64,000 bases of DNA from Paracamarosporium sp. OC-R06-R3 (taxonomy: Eukaryota > Ascomycota > Dothideomycetes > Pleosporales > Didymosphaeriaceae): positions 174,425-238,424 of the forward strand of contig JACVRA010000160.1 of the NCBI GenBank assembly GCA_019828545.1. Direction: 5' to 3'. Under the pieces are notes generated by a model. It ran no database searches, was not told the DNA's origin, and saw only the letters and a program-made list of their open reading frames with translations. How positions within the stretch are numbered: position 1 is the first letter of the stretch; the number at the start of each line of letters is the position of its first letter. The position numbers and the translations under genes are program-made. This document shows positions 1 to 12,409 of this stretch, in pieces.

Positions 1-425
1 TTCAACGACTGCCTGCCTACGATTAGGTGCAGAATATGTGTTGCGGCTGCCAATTCAAAGTCATGGGAAAATCGCAGATATTATAGAGGCATGTAGTCGA
101 ATTAGTGAGCAATGGCAAAGCTTCAGGACAGCCCAATGCTACAGTCTGAATCTATGATGCTGCTCGAATAGCTCTAGTGACATACTTACGCATTCGACCA
201 TTGCAAAGTCTGAACATATCACGCACATGGAGCTGCATTGATGCTCGCCCTAGAAAACCATTACAACAATCGGAATGAACTCTTGACCGCTAAGCGATAT
301 TCAAATCTACTATCCATACTCTGTGTCCGACTGAAGTAAAAGGAAGACGGCACAGACGCCATGCATTAAATATTTTTGTCTATCTTCCAGACCGGCCAGA
401 TTTGCAATCGCGAACGTGCGAAATG

Positions 426-800
426 TCACACACTTGCTAGATCAAGAAAGCATTCATTTGTCACTGGAATAAGATTGCTTGAGAACATGGTATGTGCGTG
501 TCGTTGTCTCTTCCGTTCACAATGGATGGTGAGGACTTTCGTATTCTCTTCTTCTGGTTCTCCAATAGGAATGAACAGGTCAACGCCCTTTGAGACATCC
601 AACGTAAGGGGTTGCGCGTCTGCTTCTTTTGCTCCTCGAGCCTTTTTGGCAGATCTCTGCCCGGACACCCATTCGCCTGTCTTGCTTGAGCGCTGAACGC
701 TGGCGTGTAGTGCCGGAACTTTCCTCCTTGGCGTTTCGCACTCGGACTCGCACTCGGACAGCGTCTTTCACATCCGGCGGATCCATGTCACGTGATACGA
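426..800 (-). CDS. Possible 3' end of an unrecognised gene
   Basis: A reverse-strand frame is open from about 800 down to a stop at 426. It has a hydrophilic, protein-like composition: a Ser/Glu/Lys-rich start, a basic KKARG stretch, then the motifs VDLFIPIGEPEEEN and LDLASV at the end. No ATG lies in this frame, so it would need an upstream exon or be a relic. I recognise no family. It could equally be a chance open frame; transcript data or conservation of the C-terminal 80 residues would decide. Confidence 0.2.
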
Positions 801-1814
801 CATCAGCCCTAAATGGTGCGGCGATTGATGTGCATGCTGACATATGCAGGGCTGAATTTATCTGCGTCTGTAAATGCTCCCTTTCATCTGGCGATCCGTG
901 CGAGGCCTGATTTGAGAAATCCGTCTCGAGTCTCTTGGCTTGGTAATACTTTTGTCTTTAATGGTTGTATAGCATGGGCGACCTTGCGAGAACCGCTTCG
1001 CGACAAGATACGAAACAGTGCAGCGATAGCTCCCAATTTCAATCGTCCTTCTGAGACGTCTTAAATAGAAGAGAATTTATTAATTATACAAGCTCTCCCA
1101 TTGATTGTGTTCTGCTCAACGTCACGCGCCTGAGTATTCGAATGTCGAATTCCCTCCGCGCGTTATGATATGGTCATCGCGATCCCTGTGCAGTTCTGAA
1201 TCCCTCCTCTCGTTTTTGACATCATTAACATCATCATCATTCACCATCATTTATGTCAGCCGGCCAAGGAGCCAGACAGATAGTCAAGACTTCCCAACTA
1301 ACATCCTTGTTCTTCCTATAGAAACATCTCCAGCGTATTTATCCGAAGTACCTTTAAAGGTAACGCGACCGAAGACCCTAAAATCGACTATCTGCACGAC
1401 TGGGAAGACACATATCTTTCTTGCACTTGCTTTCAGAAGAGCACCGACCACAAGCATGCATTGAAGCGGGCTATCCATGGAACGATCACACCACGACGAA
1501 GCGCATGTCATCTTGCCATATGTCCTCCAGAAACTACCACAACCAGATATATCAAGCTCTTCATAGGCCTCCGCCACAGTAACATGATATTTTGACCACG
1601 AAGTTTCCAATTCATGCCCGGCTAGCATATGTTCTCTTTGGTCAAGTGTATTCGAGAGCCCTGAGAGACGGGCAGACTCCCACATCCTGGCATAAATTAA
1701 ACGGATGCAACAGCCACAAACATAGAACCTTGTTGTTCAGGATTTTGGAGCATCCACCCATTATTCGTTGTCTTCCAAACATCCCACAGAAACCACATGA
1801 TGGTATCTCCCACT

Positions 1815-2030
1815 GTTTTCGAACCAATCCCGCAGCCGCACACATAGCAAGTTCTAGTCGGATTTCAAACCACCGACACACCAAGCACATAGCATTCCTC
1901 ACAGTAAGTTTGGAACCCACTCCAACCGCCATGAAGATGTATAATATTCTGTTACACCCTCCGTCCACACAGCACATCGCCCAAGGCGCTCATGCTTTTC
2001 GAACCAACCAGCCACCACATTTCACTCATT
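1815..2030. repeat. Degenerate direct repeats with TTCGAACCA core
   Basis: Four diverged copies of a motif close to TTTTCGAACCAA begin near 1818, 1861, 1908 and 1997. Each is followed by a C/A-rich stretch, and two copies share CACATAGCA about 20 bases further on. The spacing is roughly 45 bases for the first three copies and twice that for the last. This looks like an old tandem duplication in non-coding DNA. Confidence 0.4.
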
Positions 2031-2858
2031 TTATAGCTTTTCCGAGCGCGTCTCCGAAAAACATGTACTCGATGCGGTTCAGGTTTTAGACCCCACACGC
2101 ACGCACACGCGCATCGAATAAATTGCTTGAACTTTTGAGACGAGCCCGGCACAACTCCCATATTGGTGTACGGCTATTCTTTTCGTCGGTCCGGGAAGCG
2201 CGCACCGGACTCGCATTGGATACCTTCAGCATTATTTTTAAAAGTACCTCATATAGGGGATGGGCAAGGTTTTAGTGCTCTGTGAGCGGGAAGTGTGGTC
2301 GAGAAGGAGGTATCCGGGGGTGGTATTTATATGCATGGGAGGGAGGTAGTGCGGTTAGTGGGCGAATAGTGCTGGGTTTACGGAGACAGGGGTGTGTTTG
2401 TGGGATGGTGAACTTCATCGTGTTGTGATGATGATGGAGGTGAGCATTGAAAAGTAGTCGTTCAACCCAGGAAGCACAACGCGATTGGATTGCAGATTTC
2501 CCAGGGCCTCAAGTTCCAGCATCACAACACTGTCGCCTTCTCGAATAATTCCGTATCCATGTATTTATACGTTTTTAACACTCGGTAGAGAAAAGCAACG
2601 TGGACATGAACCAAGTAGCTATGTTTTTGACAAAGATTCGGTACAGGCCTGAGTCCAAACCTCTGGCAAGTCTTTTTCAAGAACACAATTACTTGATCCA
2701 TGTCCATGTTGCATCCTCTACCAAGCGTTAAAAGCGTAGAAAGTCATCTCAATATATCGCTATAGCATATCTGCACGCACCTGTAAATGCATCGTGCCCC
2801 AATACCATGCCCATGTACACAGACCATCCTGTGTCCCCCCACTGCATTACATCCCTCC

Positions 2859-3963
2859 CTACCTCTTACGACTCTTCCAAATCTTGACGAACTCGATTTT
2901 CTCTTTAGGACCCAGACCCACCCGTTTGACCCTGCCTAGGCGTGCCAGATCCTCGCCCACCCGGTCCAGAACCTTCTGACCCTCGCCTCCTGCACTTCCC
3001 TTCTCATCACCTAGATGTACACCGTTCCTTAGATGCGGACTGTCCCAGATGTTGGTCTCGTATCCCATGTCCGCGCCGCTCGCTTTTTCTGTCTTTGCAC
3101 TTGGTGTATCGAGAGATGGGGAGTTGTACACCGGTCTTGCGATGCGCACGCGCATCTGATGCGTCGGCTTCGAGAGGAGCTTCCACACCCAATTGAATGC
3201 TCCACCAGGCACGGGAGTCGTAATGTCGCCAGGGGTGTACCTCAGATTAACAGGGTAGATCTTCGTCTTGGAATCCGCGGTCAACAAGCAGGGGCTCAAA
3301 GGCAGGATGCCTCGACCATTCGTCGTCGTGCTCTCAGGGAACACGCAGATGATGCTACCGGGATACTTCTTAGTCAGCTCTTTCAGCTCGACGAGTTTCG
3401 CGCTGGCGGAAGGTTCAAGCTGCGGTCGCGAGAACGCCATGCATATCGCGGAGAAGAGCGATATGACCTGCACCCTCTTCTCGCCTGGCCAACTTCGTAC
3501 AAACACCGGGCAGAATATTCCTGCTAGATATAACGGGTCCAATGGGCTTGTGAAGCTGCTCGCCACTATATCGCCCTCCCTCGGCAGGCTTCCAGCAGCT
3601 TGTTTGTCGGAGAGACGTCCGCGCTTCACACCATCGACTTGCAGGTCAACCCACCACACGCCCGGCACCGCGAGGAGCAGCCAGAGCACACATTTCTTTA
3701 TTATCGTGGGCACCGGGAGGATCTCGAGGAGTAGGAAGTAGAAGAGGGAGAGGGAAAGGACGGGGAAGAGGCGGAGGGCGAAGAGGAGTGCGTGAACCGG
3801 TGTCCACAGTAGGTTGGCGGGGGGCGAGGGAATAGGAAGGAAGGGCGCGATCGCCGTGCCTGTTGTTGCTGTCAGCCTGGCTCTCTCCCCCCAACATACG
3901 GAGCTGGGCGCGGAATAGAGAGGGTGACGTACCTTTGTCTCTAAATTGCGAGTATTTCTCCAT
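2859..3963 (-). CDS. LOA1: PlsC-type lysophospholipid acyltransferase (Loa1/Vps66-like)
   Basis: This is a predicted membrane-bound 1-acyl-glycerophosphate acyltransferase of 343 residues, of the type of yeast Loa1/Vps66, which makes phosphatidic acid and affects lipid droplets and vacuolar sorting. The CDS is spliced: exon 1 is 3963-3933 (10 codons plus one base), then an intron with a GTACGT donor and CAG acceptor, then exon 2 3859-2859. Splicing joins the short N-terminus MEKYSQFRDKG to a hydrophobic segment rich in Leu/Phe (about residues 25-50), a probable membrane anchor. A FPES-type acyltransferase motif (FPESTTTNGRG) follows near the middle. The C-terminus is basic and hydrophilic. 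The canonical HX4D box is not obvious; SPLDPL occupies that position, as I would expect for this divergent subfamily. The family call is firm; the orthology to Loa1 is inferred. Confidence 0.8.
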
Positions 3964-5165
3964 GGCTGCTGCTGCGTGTCTTTCCCAAAGGTACTTCTCG
4001 CCAGGCTTCGTCGTTACCGGTCCATGAGCTTCAGCGTGGGGTCAACGGGTTCACAGCAGCTGAGCTGATCTCAGAGCAGCAGGTGGCGCGACTTTGTATG
4101 CAGCTCGCCCGGATTTATCTCTGTCGCATGCGCACCGGCAGGCGATGACAGAAGCAGCGAGTCATGTCTCGCCGTGGTCTGCTTTGGCGGCATGTGAATT
4201 TCGGTTGCTGGCGTATGCCAAGACTTCGAACGTGGTTGACAGGCCGCGGTTCACACTGCTTGCCACCTTCTCGGAGTCCTGGGAGACGTCGTACTTGGTT
4301 TCCAACTTGGCTGGCGACCAATCACCACTGACGGGAGCAATTTGAAATCAAGAGTGGGAAATTGGAATGTGTATTCGTTGTACTATACCCTGCTACGCTC
4401 CCCTCCAGCAAACCACTACCACAAGCCCTCAACTCAGCTCCTATGCATCCCCACGCGCTGCTCTGCCAACGCTACAGATCTAATTAGAAACAAAGGAGGG
4501 CACCTAGATGCCACAAGTAAAGCGCACATTCAATCGCACCAAGAAAAGGTTCTTTCCATGACGGACAGAGTCCAACAACATTGTGATATGCTCCCGCCAG
4601 CCATGCTAGTAAAGCAACACTGAGAAGAAATAAAAGGGAACGTGTACATAAGAGATGTGATAGTTACTTGCAACCCAGTAACGGGCGTACATGAATCGAT
4701 AATACCAAAATTAGGCTTGAGTAAGTCCTTCCCAAAACGCCCTCAGTCCCTCCAGCTCCTTCTCTTTTGTTCCCCTCTCTTTTCAAAATGCGAGTATGTG
4801 AGGAAGGTAGGTACTTTTGTATGGACAAAATCGATCTGCTTGGCGAGTGCGTAAGGGTATTGTTTGGTGAAGATGAGAGTGCTGAGAATGAGACGCGCTC
4901 ACAGCAGGCTATGGAAACGTGTCGTAAAGCGAGAAGATCTATTTCTTCCCTCTACGGCCTCCAAGAATGCTGCATGCACGTCCACCCCATCATGCAGATT
5001 ACAACTTATTACAAAAGGTACATTGGACGGAGAATCCTAGGCGATACTCTCTTCCGAAGCAAAGGGTTTAGAGCCCGGAGCCCAGTTATGGCCAGATCCC
5101 GGGTATGGTGTTAAGTATAACGCGGTCGAAGATCAACAGTGGGTATCGAAATGGCGACAAAACTC
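3964..5165. other. Intergenic region
   Basis: This lies between the 5' end of the acyltransferase gene and the 3' end of the phosphatase gene, both on the reverse strand. The part next to 3963 should hold the acyltransferase promoter. Short open frames here have no family resemblance and I see no RNA gene. Confidence 0.6.
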
Positions 5166-7079
5166 CTACAACGCAACATCAAGCACCAGGCTAACATCGC
5201 TAACCTGGGACCCAGCGAGGTCCTCGAGGACGGGTATCAGATCGAGAAGTTCGTTGTCGTGGGCATCAGAAAACCAGCTGCTGATAGGGACGGCGTGTTG
5301 CGGGTGGAAAATGTACGACGTGGGCGAGTTGTCGATGATGATGGTGTCCTTCAGGTCTCGACCGATCTGGGAAAGGTCCTGGACGCTGTTAATTTCACAT
5401 CGCACTAGCACCTGAACTTTGCTTACCTTGACATAATTACCCTGGTGGTTGTAGCAACTCTCTCGGAAAAGACGGTGGTGCACAACGCCGTGAATATCTA
5501 ATATATCAAGAAGGGGGTCGCCGTACTACTGGATGTTAGCTTTATTCGCTGATGCAGCTTGGCGACGTACCTTTGAAACGGAAGCTGTGAATACCACAAC
5601 CTCGTACAGCTCGCCGACCCTCTTCATAAACTGGTCAACGCCTGGCCGTTTAATCACATAGACATTGTGATACTGTCCCTCGATCTCTACGGGAATAGTA
5701 AAATCGGCCTGAGCCAGAATCTACACGATGTCAGAATGTGCTAACAGGTTGCTGAATCTAAGAGATTACCTTGAAACTACTGTGCACTAGAGTTTCATCC
5801 AAGTCCAATACCAGGCATTTCTTCCCCTTGAACTCTGGTTTTATCGGGCCCAAAAGATATTTCTGCTGAGGTTCGGACATACTGGTATCCGAGGCCTGAT
5901 CACGAACCGCATCTCGGCGTTGCTCAAGTGGCGGTGGTGGGGGTAGGTCGACCTTTGGCGGAATGTCGTTCTGGGCATCGGTAGAAGTCTCGTCAACTTC
6001 GTGTCGGACTTCGGTTGAGGCAAGAGGCACATCGTTCATCTCAATGTCCTGGTCTTTCTCTTCTTGCGACTCAGTTCGGTCATGTATTATCTGTTCCTGT
6101 TCGTGGGACGGTCTCGGCTGCACAGGTGTTGTTCCGGGAGTGGGGCCTTGAACACTGATCTGTGGACCTGTCTGCAAAGTACCGGGCTGGTTTGGTAACG
6201 GAGGAAGGGGCGTTTCTGCTTGCTTCTTAGAGGGGCTTCTTGTCACAATCTTGGGAGTTCCGTCGTCAGATGGCCTGTCCGCCGTACCATCACTGTGTAC
6301 TTCCTCACGGTCTACACCCAGCGTCTCACCAGCATGCTTTTCATCCAATGGTTCCTTCGAGTCTGCAGTGCTTGACTCTGCCGTTGGGTCGACCTTGTGC
6401 ACAGGTTGCGAGTTCCGCGAGGGTTGGACCTTTTCAACTTTCTTAACATTTTCCGTAGTTTCCCCCGCTGGGGTAGAGTCCTTTGGCGCAAAGCATGGCA
6501 AACACGACAGCAAACCCCCCGTCTTCTTCGCTTTGCTTCTCGTCGAGCCCTCTCGGTTCTCCACTACCGGAACAGGTGGTGGCTGCTCAGGCTTTTCCGA
6601 TGCTGCGGCATGCTGCGATCGTTTGCTGCTCGCGGTGCTGCCCGCTCGGCGCTTTCCCAGAAAGCTCCGCTTCGAGCCTCGACCGATGCTCTCCGAGTCT
6701 GCCACGGTTGCGCCGCTCAAGCCGGTACCGGTAGGGGTCTGCTCCTCGTTGGATTGCGAGTTGGAGCGGGGAATGTTGAGGAAGGACCGTTTTTTCTTGG
6801 GCTCGCCCTCGGGTCCTGCAGAAGCTTCAGCCCCGTCGTCGTTCGCGGACGGGTCCTGGGATAACGATTGGGACGGTGGTGCCGTGGAGGCAGCATTAGA
6901 TGCTGGATGGATGTCAGTGCAAGTACTAGTTGGAGTGCGTACTGGCGCAGCAGTGCCTGCGCAATCTACATACCAGTGCCGTTGGGGTGGTCGGCGGTGA
7001 CGTCGTTGGCAGCGGGCTTCGCGACTGACGGCTGCACAGCGGCGTCGGCAGCAGCCTGGGTGGACGGGTCGTGGCTCAT
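5166..7079 (-). CDS. psr1: Psr1/Psr2-type FCP/SCP HAD phosphatase
   Basis: This encodes a protein phosphatase of the NIF/SCP (HAD) superfamily, 566 residues, related to yeast Psr1/Psr2, plasma-membrane phosphatases of the sodium and general stress response that act with Whi2. Five exons fit: 7079-6974, 6902-5770, 5720-5571, 5525-5427 and 5378-5166, all with GT...AG introns. The N-terminal two thirds is a disordered Ser/Pro/Glu-rich region that includes the two-cysteine motif LLSCLPCF, a plausible palmitoylation site. The catalytic motif [10 protein letters not shown] sits at the end of exon 2. The later exons carry VVFTAS, the Lys-containing stretch [16 protein letters not shown] and the IIIDNSP motif followed by [14 protein letters not shown], the normal order for this family. 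The ATG at 7079 is chosen because splicing from it gives a continuous frame. Membrane localisation is inferred from the family. Confidence 0.9.
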
Positions 7080-9211
7080 TGTTGAGCTACGGGGGCCTCA
7101 GATGGGCGACGGATGCGGAGTGCTCGGTATGGTGTTGGCGATGCAGTCGCTCCTTACGTGCAGTCGCGTGGTGATTGCCTCGTGGGGCGCTGGTTCGATC
7201 GCGAGCTCGGCCGGTGAGATGGAACCTGGCGACGAACTGGACCGGGCGCTGCGCGAGAGTGGGCGACGGTCGCGGAGAGCGCTGAGGGTGTGCAGGACGC
7301 GGGTGAAGGTGTAAGGAGCTCGGGATCGCTGTCGTCGATGAGGCTGGGCTAGCTCGCTAAAGCGGAAATGAGTGTTCACTTTAAGGTTGTCATCAGCGGT
7401 CCCCCACACCAACAAGCTGCTTTGGACGCAGCGGCAATGTGCGGTTCTGGGGAAAGCGCAACGAGGCGGCGACACGGCACAATCAAACGTCGATGGACGT
7501 TGGGGCGAATCGGCCGTCTGCTGGCAGCTGAGAGGGTGTGCCACACCCGTGTGGCAGGGGGCTCCGCACTCTTTATGGCAGAGGGTACCCTTGGGCTTGC
7601 TCCTAGCACCGCTGCGTCTAGCGACTCGGCCGCTGGCCAGGCCTCTGGACATGGACATGGGCGCTCGTCTGCTGCTCCAGGCCCAGTTGGAGGCTCACTG
7701 GGCTGCTCTGGGCTGCTCGTCGCCCGCCATGACCGTGGTCAGCAGAGGTTGCTTGTTCCTGTAGACAGGACCCTTGGGCGGGACGTTGCAAGCTCTGTGC
7801 CCTGCATTCTGATGCATAAGGAGCCGATTCCACCAAGACAAGGCCTCGAGACCATCTCCAAGTCTGTGGCCGTTTTGTGCGGCCCTGGGCCTATCCCGTA
7901 TCACGGCGGTTAGCAATGGAGCCATTCCATCATCCAGCCTATCACCGCCTCGGCCAGCCGTAAGCGCACATTGCCCGCCCACTTCAACCGCCACATCCCG
8001 GCTCCCGCGTCGATTCTCCCGCGTGCCCGTCTGTAGCTCGACCTCGCAACCTCTCTGCCTTTCGCGACCGCATTCCTCGCCGCGACATGACCTGTAGATG
8101 GAGTCCGGCCCTCTGGAACGCTGTGCGCGGCACGTCAAGTCGATGTGGGCATGTGACAGCTGCCGACCCCACTGATTCGTCTGTTTGAAGCCTTGTGGCG
8201 AGCGAGGAGCGGTCCGTCGTACGTCGAGTCATATGGCAAAGTGCCGATCCCTACCCTTCCATGCATACGAGATCACGAGCCCGAAGTGGGTATGATACGA
8301 TCGAGCGTCCAGGAAATGGTACATGGGGAAAGCTCCAAGTGGTATGATGTGATGTAGTGTTTAGTAATGGCTCACAGGAATGGCTGGGACCATCTTGGGG
8401 ACCTCAACAGTGCGCGAATTCAGCGACTCCTCACTATGTACACTACTTTCCACTACTTTCTGAATGCTGTTCAAGAATGGCAGTGCTTGGGGTCAGTGGC
8501 AGCATCCATCGTGTCTTTAAGACGACTGCCCCCGTAGTTCCACTTGTTTTCATCGGTTCGTTGTTTAAGAAGGAGCTTTGCGATGTAGTAATAGAGACTC
8601 AGACAAAAGACCACGCGCGAGTTCTGCAAACGTGAGTAGGTTGAGAATGATGTAAAACATGTGGCGTAGGAGCGCGGTGGACAGAAATGGTGGTTTCATA
8701 AAAGCTACATGATGATGGCGAGATATCATATGAGAAACCTGCGACACCATAGATCCAGATCGACATTAATGGCGATTGTACAGCCAGTTGCTCCTCCTCT
8801 CAACTCTCGCCGTCTTGTATGCACGCGTATCAACGATGGTTTTCATTGGAGGCCGCATGGCATGCGAGCATTGTGAGCAGCAATGGTCATTGAGATCCCA
8901 CTGGACTCATCGAAGGCTATTCCAGGACATACACAACCATCAGCAAAAGCCCAAGGAGTCTGCAACGGCGTCTTCACCTCCAACTCCACGAATCGAAGTT
9001 GCGGTTGCACAGATGATTATCGCACTAGCCGGATGTGCCCTAGGCAACGACAAGGATAGTAGCTCTGTTTACGTCCAAACCGTGCCCAAACATGCGACCC
9101 GCAAGCACGCCGACCATCACCGCCGCCGTCTCCACGCCCGACACGTTGACATAGATAGCATGCTTTGTTGATATTTCTTATCGCTCGAGAACTGGCTTGG
9201 ATGCAGCGACA
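7080..9211. other. Divergent promoter region, GC-rich on the left
   Basis: This separates the head-to-head phosphatase (reverse) and kinesin (forward) genes. The half nearest the phosphatase (about 7080-8250) is GC-rich and open in several frames at once, which explains its many spurious reading frames. The half nearest the kinesin has average composition. I find no protein family, tRNA or repeat here. Confidence 0.6.
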
Positions 9212-12200
9212 ATGGACACCTCGACCGAGAATCAGGTACGTACGCCGTCGACTCGCCGTTCCGCCGTCACTCACACATGCGCTGCAGTCTTTCGCAAAGC
9301 CCTCGGGCCTGAAGCCCCCTTCGAGAATCCCCGCGCAGTTCAAAGAAGATCCCACATCGCCCACGAGTATATCCTCGGCATCGGTACGCGCAAGCGGCCT
9401 CAGCGAGTTGACTGATGCCGCGCAAAACGCCCGCGGCGCTATGGGTCTTTCGCTACATGGCAGCATCAAGCACAAACCGACTGGCCGTAAGCTTGCATCA
9501 AGGTGCCTGTGGTCAGAATCTAACATTTGCAGTTCCTGAGCCCGAAGCAAAACAACGGAAGACACTCGCAGAACGCGCTGGCGAAACATTGAACTCCAAA
9601 ATTGCAGCACCGCAAACTTCGCGTCCCACCAATAACGCAGTCAAAACCGCCGTCAGCAATGGCAACCGCGGCTTCTCCAATTCGCTTTCACGATCCACTT
9701 CGACGAGAGCGCCGAAGCACAAGACCATAAACCCGAGCAGCAGCGTTGGTCATGGTCCGAGAGCAACGAGCGCGAGCTCTGGGAGACCGAAGTCGGCTTA
9801 CGGTGGCCACAACCGTAGCAAGTCGCAATACCAACGGCCTGCGACTTCAATGGCGCAGCGCGAGGTCGATCAGAAACCTGAACCCCAAGGTGGGCACCCT
9901 TTTTCAATTTCTACAAACCCCAAAGTGAACCGGGGTATGCTCCATGTGCAGAAATCCTCATCCCGAGGTCCTGCAAACCGCATGTGTTCCCTTGATGTAC
10001 CTTCAACGCCACCTCCACCATCCACTCAGCGGTCCATTTCATCTCCTCCGTCTCTACATCCACACGGTTCAACGTCAGACGATCCTGCCGATACCGACTT
10101 TGATGAGTTCTTGAAAGGCTTTGGAGCGCTCACATTGGGAGCTCCGCGTAATCAAGCTCGTGAAAGTCGCACAGGACGTGGAACGAAAGCTGGCAAGAAC
10201 CTGGATCTTTCTTATACGTCTCATATCCCCCGGCAAATGCCTAATCGGCCAATGCCGCCTCCTCCTATACCGGTGGGCAGGTCTCCGAGAAGGCCACGCA
10301 CTCCAATGACACCTTACTTGAATAGGTTCACTAACGACCGTGTTCCAGTCTTTGATGACACTCGCGTTTCAACACTAGAAGCCCAGTTTGCAGCATGGAA
10401 GGAACAAATGGAGATCGACATGGATAAGCAATCCAAGGTCCAAGAAAGCATCAAATTATATGAAACAAAAAGTAAGTGCAAAACCGACAACATACAAGCG
10501 TAGCTCAATGAATGCCTGGGCCAACCTCGGAATTTTCATTGACCAAGTTGTCTTAGATGCTGCGTTGGAAGATAGCTGCACAGAATACAAACGGCTGCTG
10601 GAAGAGTATAAGACTAATTTGGCCGATGTCAAAAGTCTCAATTCAACAATCACCCTGGAGCTCGAGAATGTCAAGCGGAGCCATTCTTACGAGGTTGATG
10701 ACCTCCGACGGAAGTACCAAAACGATATGCAGGATCTCTGCGATCGACACAAGCGAGAGCTTGAGCGATCACGCGACGAAAACAAAGACATCGCCAATAG
10801 AGTGGAGAGAGAGCTCAAGGCCGAGATTGACAAACTTCTTAAATCGCACAAAGAGGAGTTGGAGATGTTGGAGAGGAAGCTAAAGGCAGAGCTAGAAGAA
10901 GAGCAGGGCAAACGACAACGAGAAAGGCAAGACGTGCAGAAAGAATTCGACTCGGAGCTGAGGACCGCGCGACTGGAAGCCGATACAAAGGAGCGTGAGA
11001 ACCAACTGCTTCAGGGCGAATTAACTAACGTCAAATCTGAGTTGGACCGAGAGAGGACGTTGAAGAATGCGTTGCAAGGGCAACTTACAGACGCAACCAC
11101 TAGCAACCTCACGCTTGAAGCGTCCAACAAGGCGATGAAGGAGAAGATTAATTTCCTCGAATCAGATAGTCAGGCACAGTCATCAGCGTTCAACGATCTA
11201 CATCGCCGAATGCAAGAGGCCTTCGCTGCCGCCGAGGCAGCCCAAGAGAAACTCCGTCAGGAGGAGACGCTGCGCCGCAAGCTACACAACCAAGTTCAAG
11301 AGCTTAAAGGTAATATCAGAGTGATGTGCCGTGTACGCCCCACCCACAAATCCGAGATCGATCCTGCAAAGATCGGCTTCCCAGACGCAGACACAGACAG
11401 CAAAGAAGTCGCTGTGCAAGGTCCGGAAAAGACCAGCGCAATGGGTACAAACATCACCCAGACGTATTCCTACGCCTTTGACCGCGTTTTCAGCCCCACG
11501 TCACAAAACGCAGAAGTTTTCGAAGAGATCAGCCAGCTGGTACAAAGCGCACTGGACGGCTACAATGTCTGCATTTTCTGTTACGGCCAAACCGGCTCAG
11601 GAAAGACATACACCATGTCCTCTGCTGATGGTATGATACCCCGTGCCACAGCGCAGATATACGCCGAAGCCACACGCCTACAAGAAAAGGGCTGGCAATA
11701 CAAGATGGAGGGATCCTTTGTTGAAGTATATAACGAAACATACAACGATCTGCTCGGTCGTTCAGAAGATCTTGATAAAAAGAAGATTGAAGTGCGCCAC
11801 GATGTCGCGAAGAAGCAGACTACGCTGGAAAACGCAGTATCCGTCACGCTGGACGGACCGGACCGGGTCGAAGAAATCCTGCAAAGGGCCGACAAAAACA
11901 GGACAGTGGCGGCAACGAAGGCGAATATGCGTTCGTCGCGGTCTCATTCAGTGTTTATACTGAAGCTTGTTGGTGAGAACAGCGTCACAGGTGAGAGAAG
12001 CGAGGGCACGCTTAATCTTGTCGATCTTGCTGGATCGGAGCGCCTCGATCACAGCAAGGCGGAAGGCGCGCGCCTGAAGGAGACGCAGAACATCAACAAG
12101 AGTCTTAGCTGCCTTGGTGACGTGATCAACGCTCTGGGTTCTTCGAAAGAGGGCTCACACATCCCGTACAGGAATTCGAGGGTAAGTCGTCCTTGGCATA

Positions 12201-12409
12201 GCCGTGCAGTGTCAAATACTAACGAGACGTTACAGCTCACGTACCTGCTACAATACTCGCTCGGCGGCAACTCAAAGACGCTCATGTTCGTTATGGTCTC
12301 CCCCTTGCAAGCCCATCTCCAGGAAACCATCACCTCGCTCAAGTTCGCGACAAAGGTGCACAACACGCATATCGGCACCGCAAAGAAGCAGACGAAGGCG
12401 AGCGGGTAG
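9212..12409 (+). CDS. klpA: Kinesin-14, C-terminal motor (KlpA/Kar3 type)
   Basis: This is a minus-end-directed kinesin of 986 residues. Its family cross-links and slides spindle microtubules and opposes kinesin-5. Exons: 9212-9235, 9288-9486, 9533-10471, 10557-12181, 12236-12409. The N-terminal third is basic and Ser/Pro-rich, as expected for an ATP-independent microtubule-binding tail. Residues from about 390 to 690 are a long charged coiled coil. The neck GNIRVMCRVRP leads directly into the motor, the order diagnostic of kinesin-14. Motor motifs are the P-loop GQTGSGKTYT, switch I SSRSHSVF and switch II DLAGSE, all intact. The last intron (12182-12235, 54 nt) has no stop in frame, so a naive reading frame runs through it; the family sequence (NSR joined to LTYLLQ) shows it must be removed. 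The ATG at 9212 is the first in the spliced frame. Confidence 0.95.

Larger units (their letters stand above)
1..2858. other. Gene-poor left edge
   Basis: No gene is convincing in this 2.8 kb. Open frames are short, lack recognisable domains and have no consistent splice pattern. Two things stand out: a possible reverse-strand coding tail at about 426-800, listed separately, and a set of degenerate direct repeats at about 1815-2020. The rest probably holds the end of a gene lying outside the window, or intergenic sequence. Confidence 0.5.

Noticed and set aside
6251..7000. A 249-codon forward open frame opposite the phosphatase
   Set aside because: It lies opposite the disordered Ser/Pro-rich part of psr1; its composition merely mirrors that strand.
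7368..8232. Overlapping open frames of 130-181 codons in the GC-rich promoter region
   Set aside because: High GC lowers stop frequency; the frames overlap on both strands and show no domain or splice pattern.
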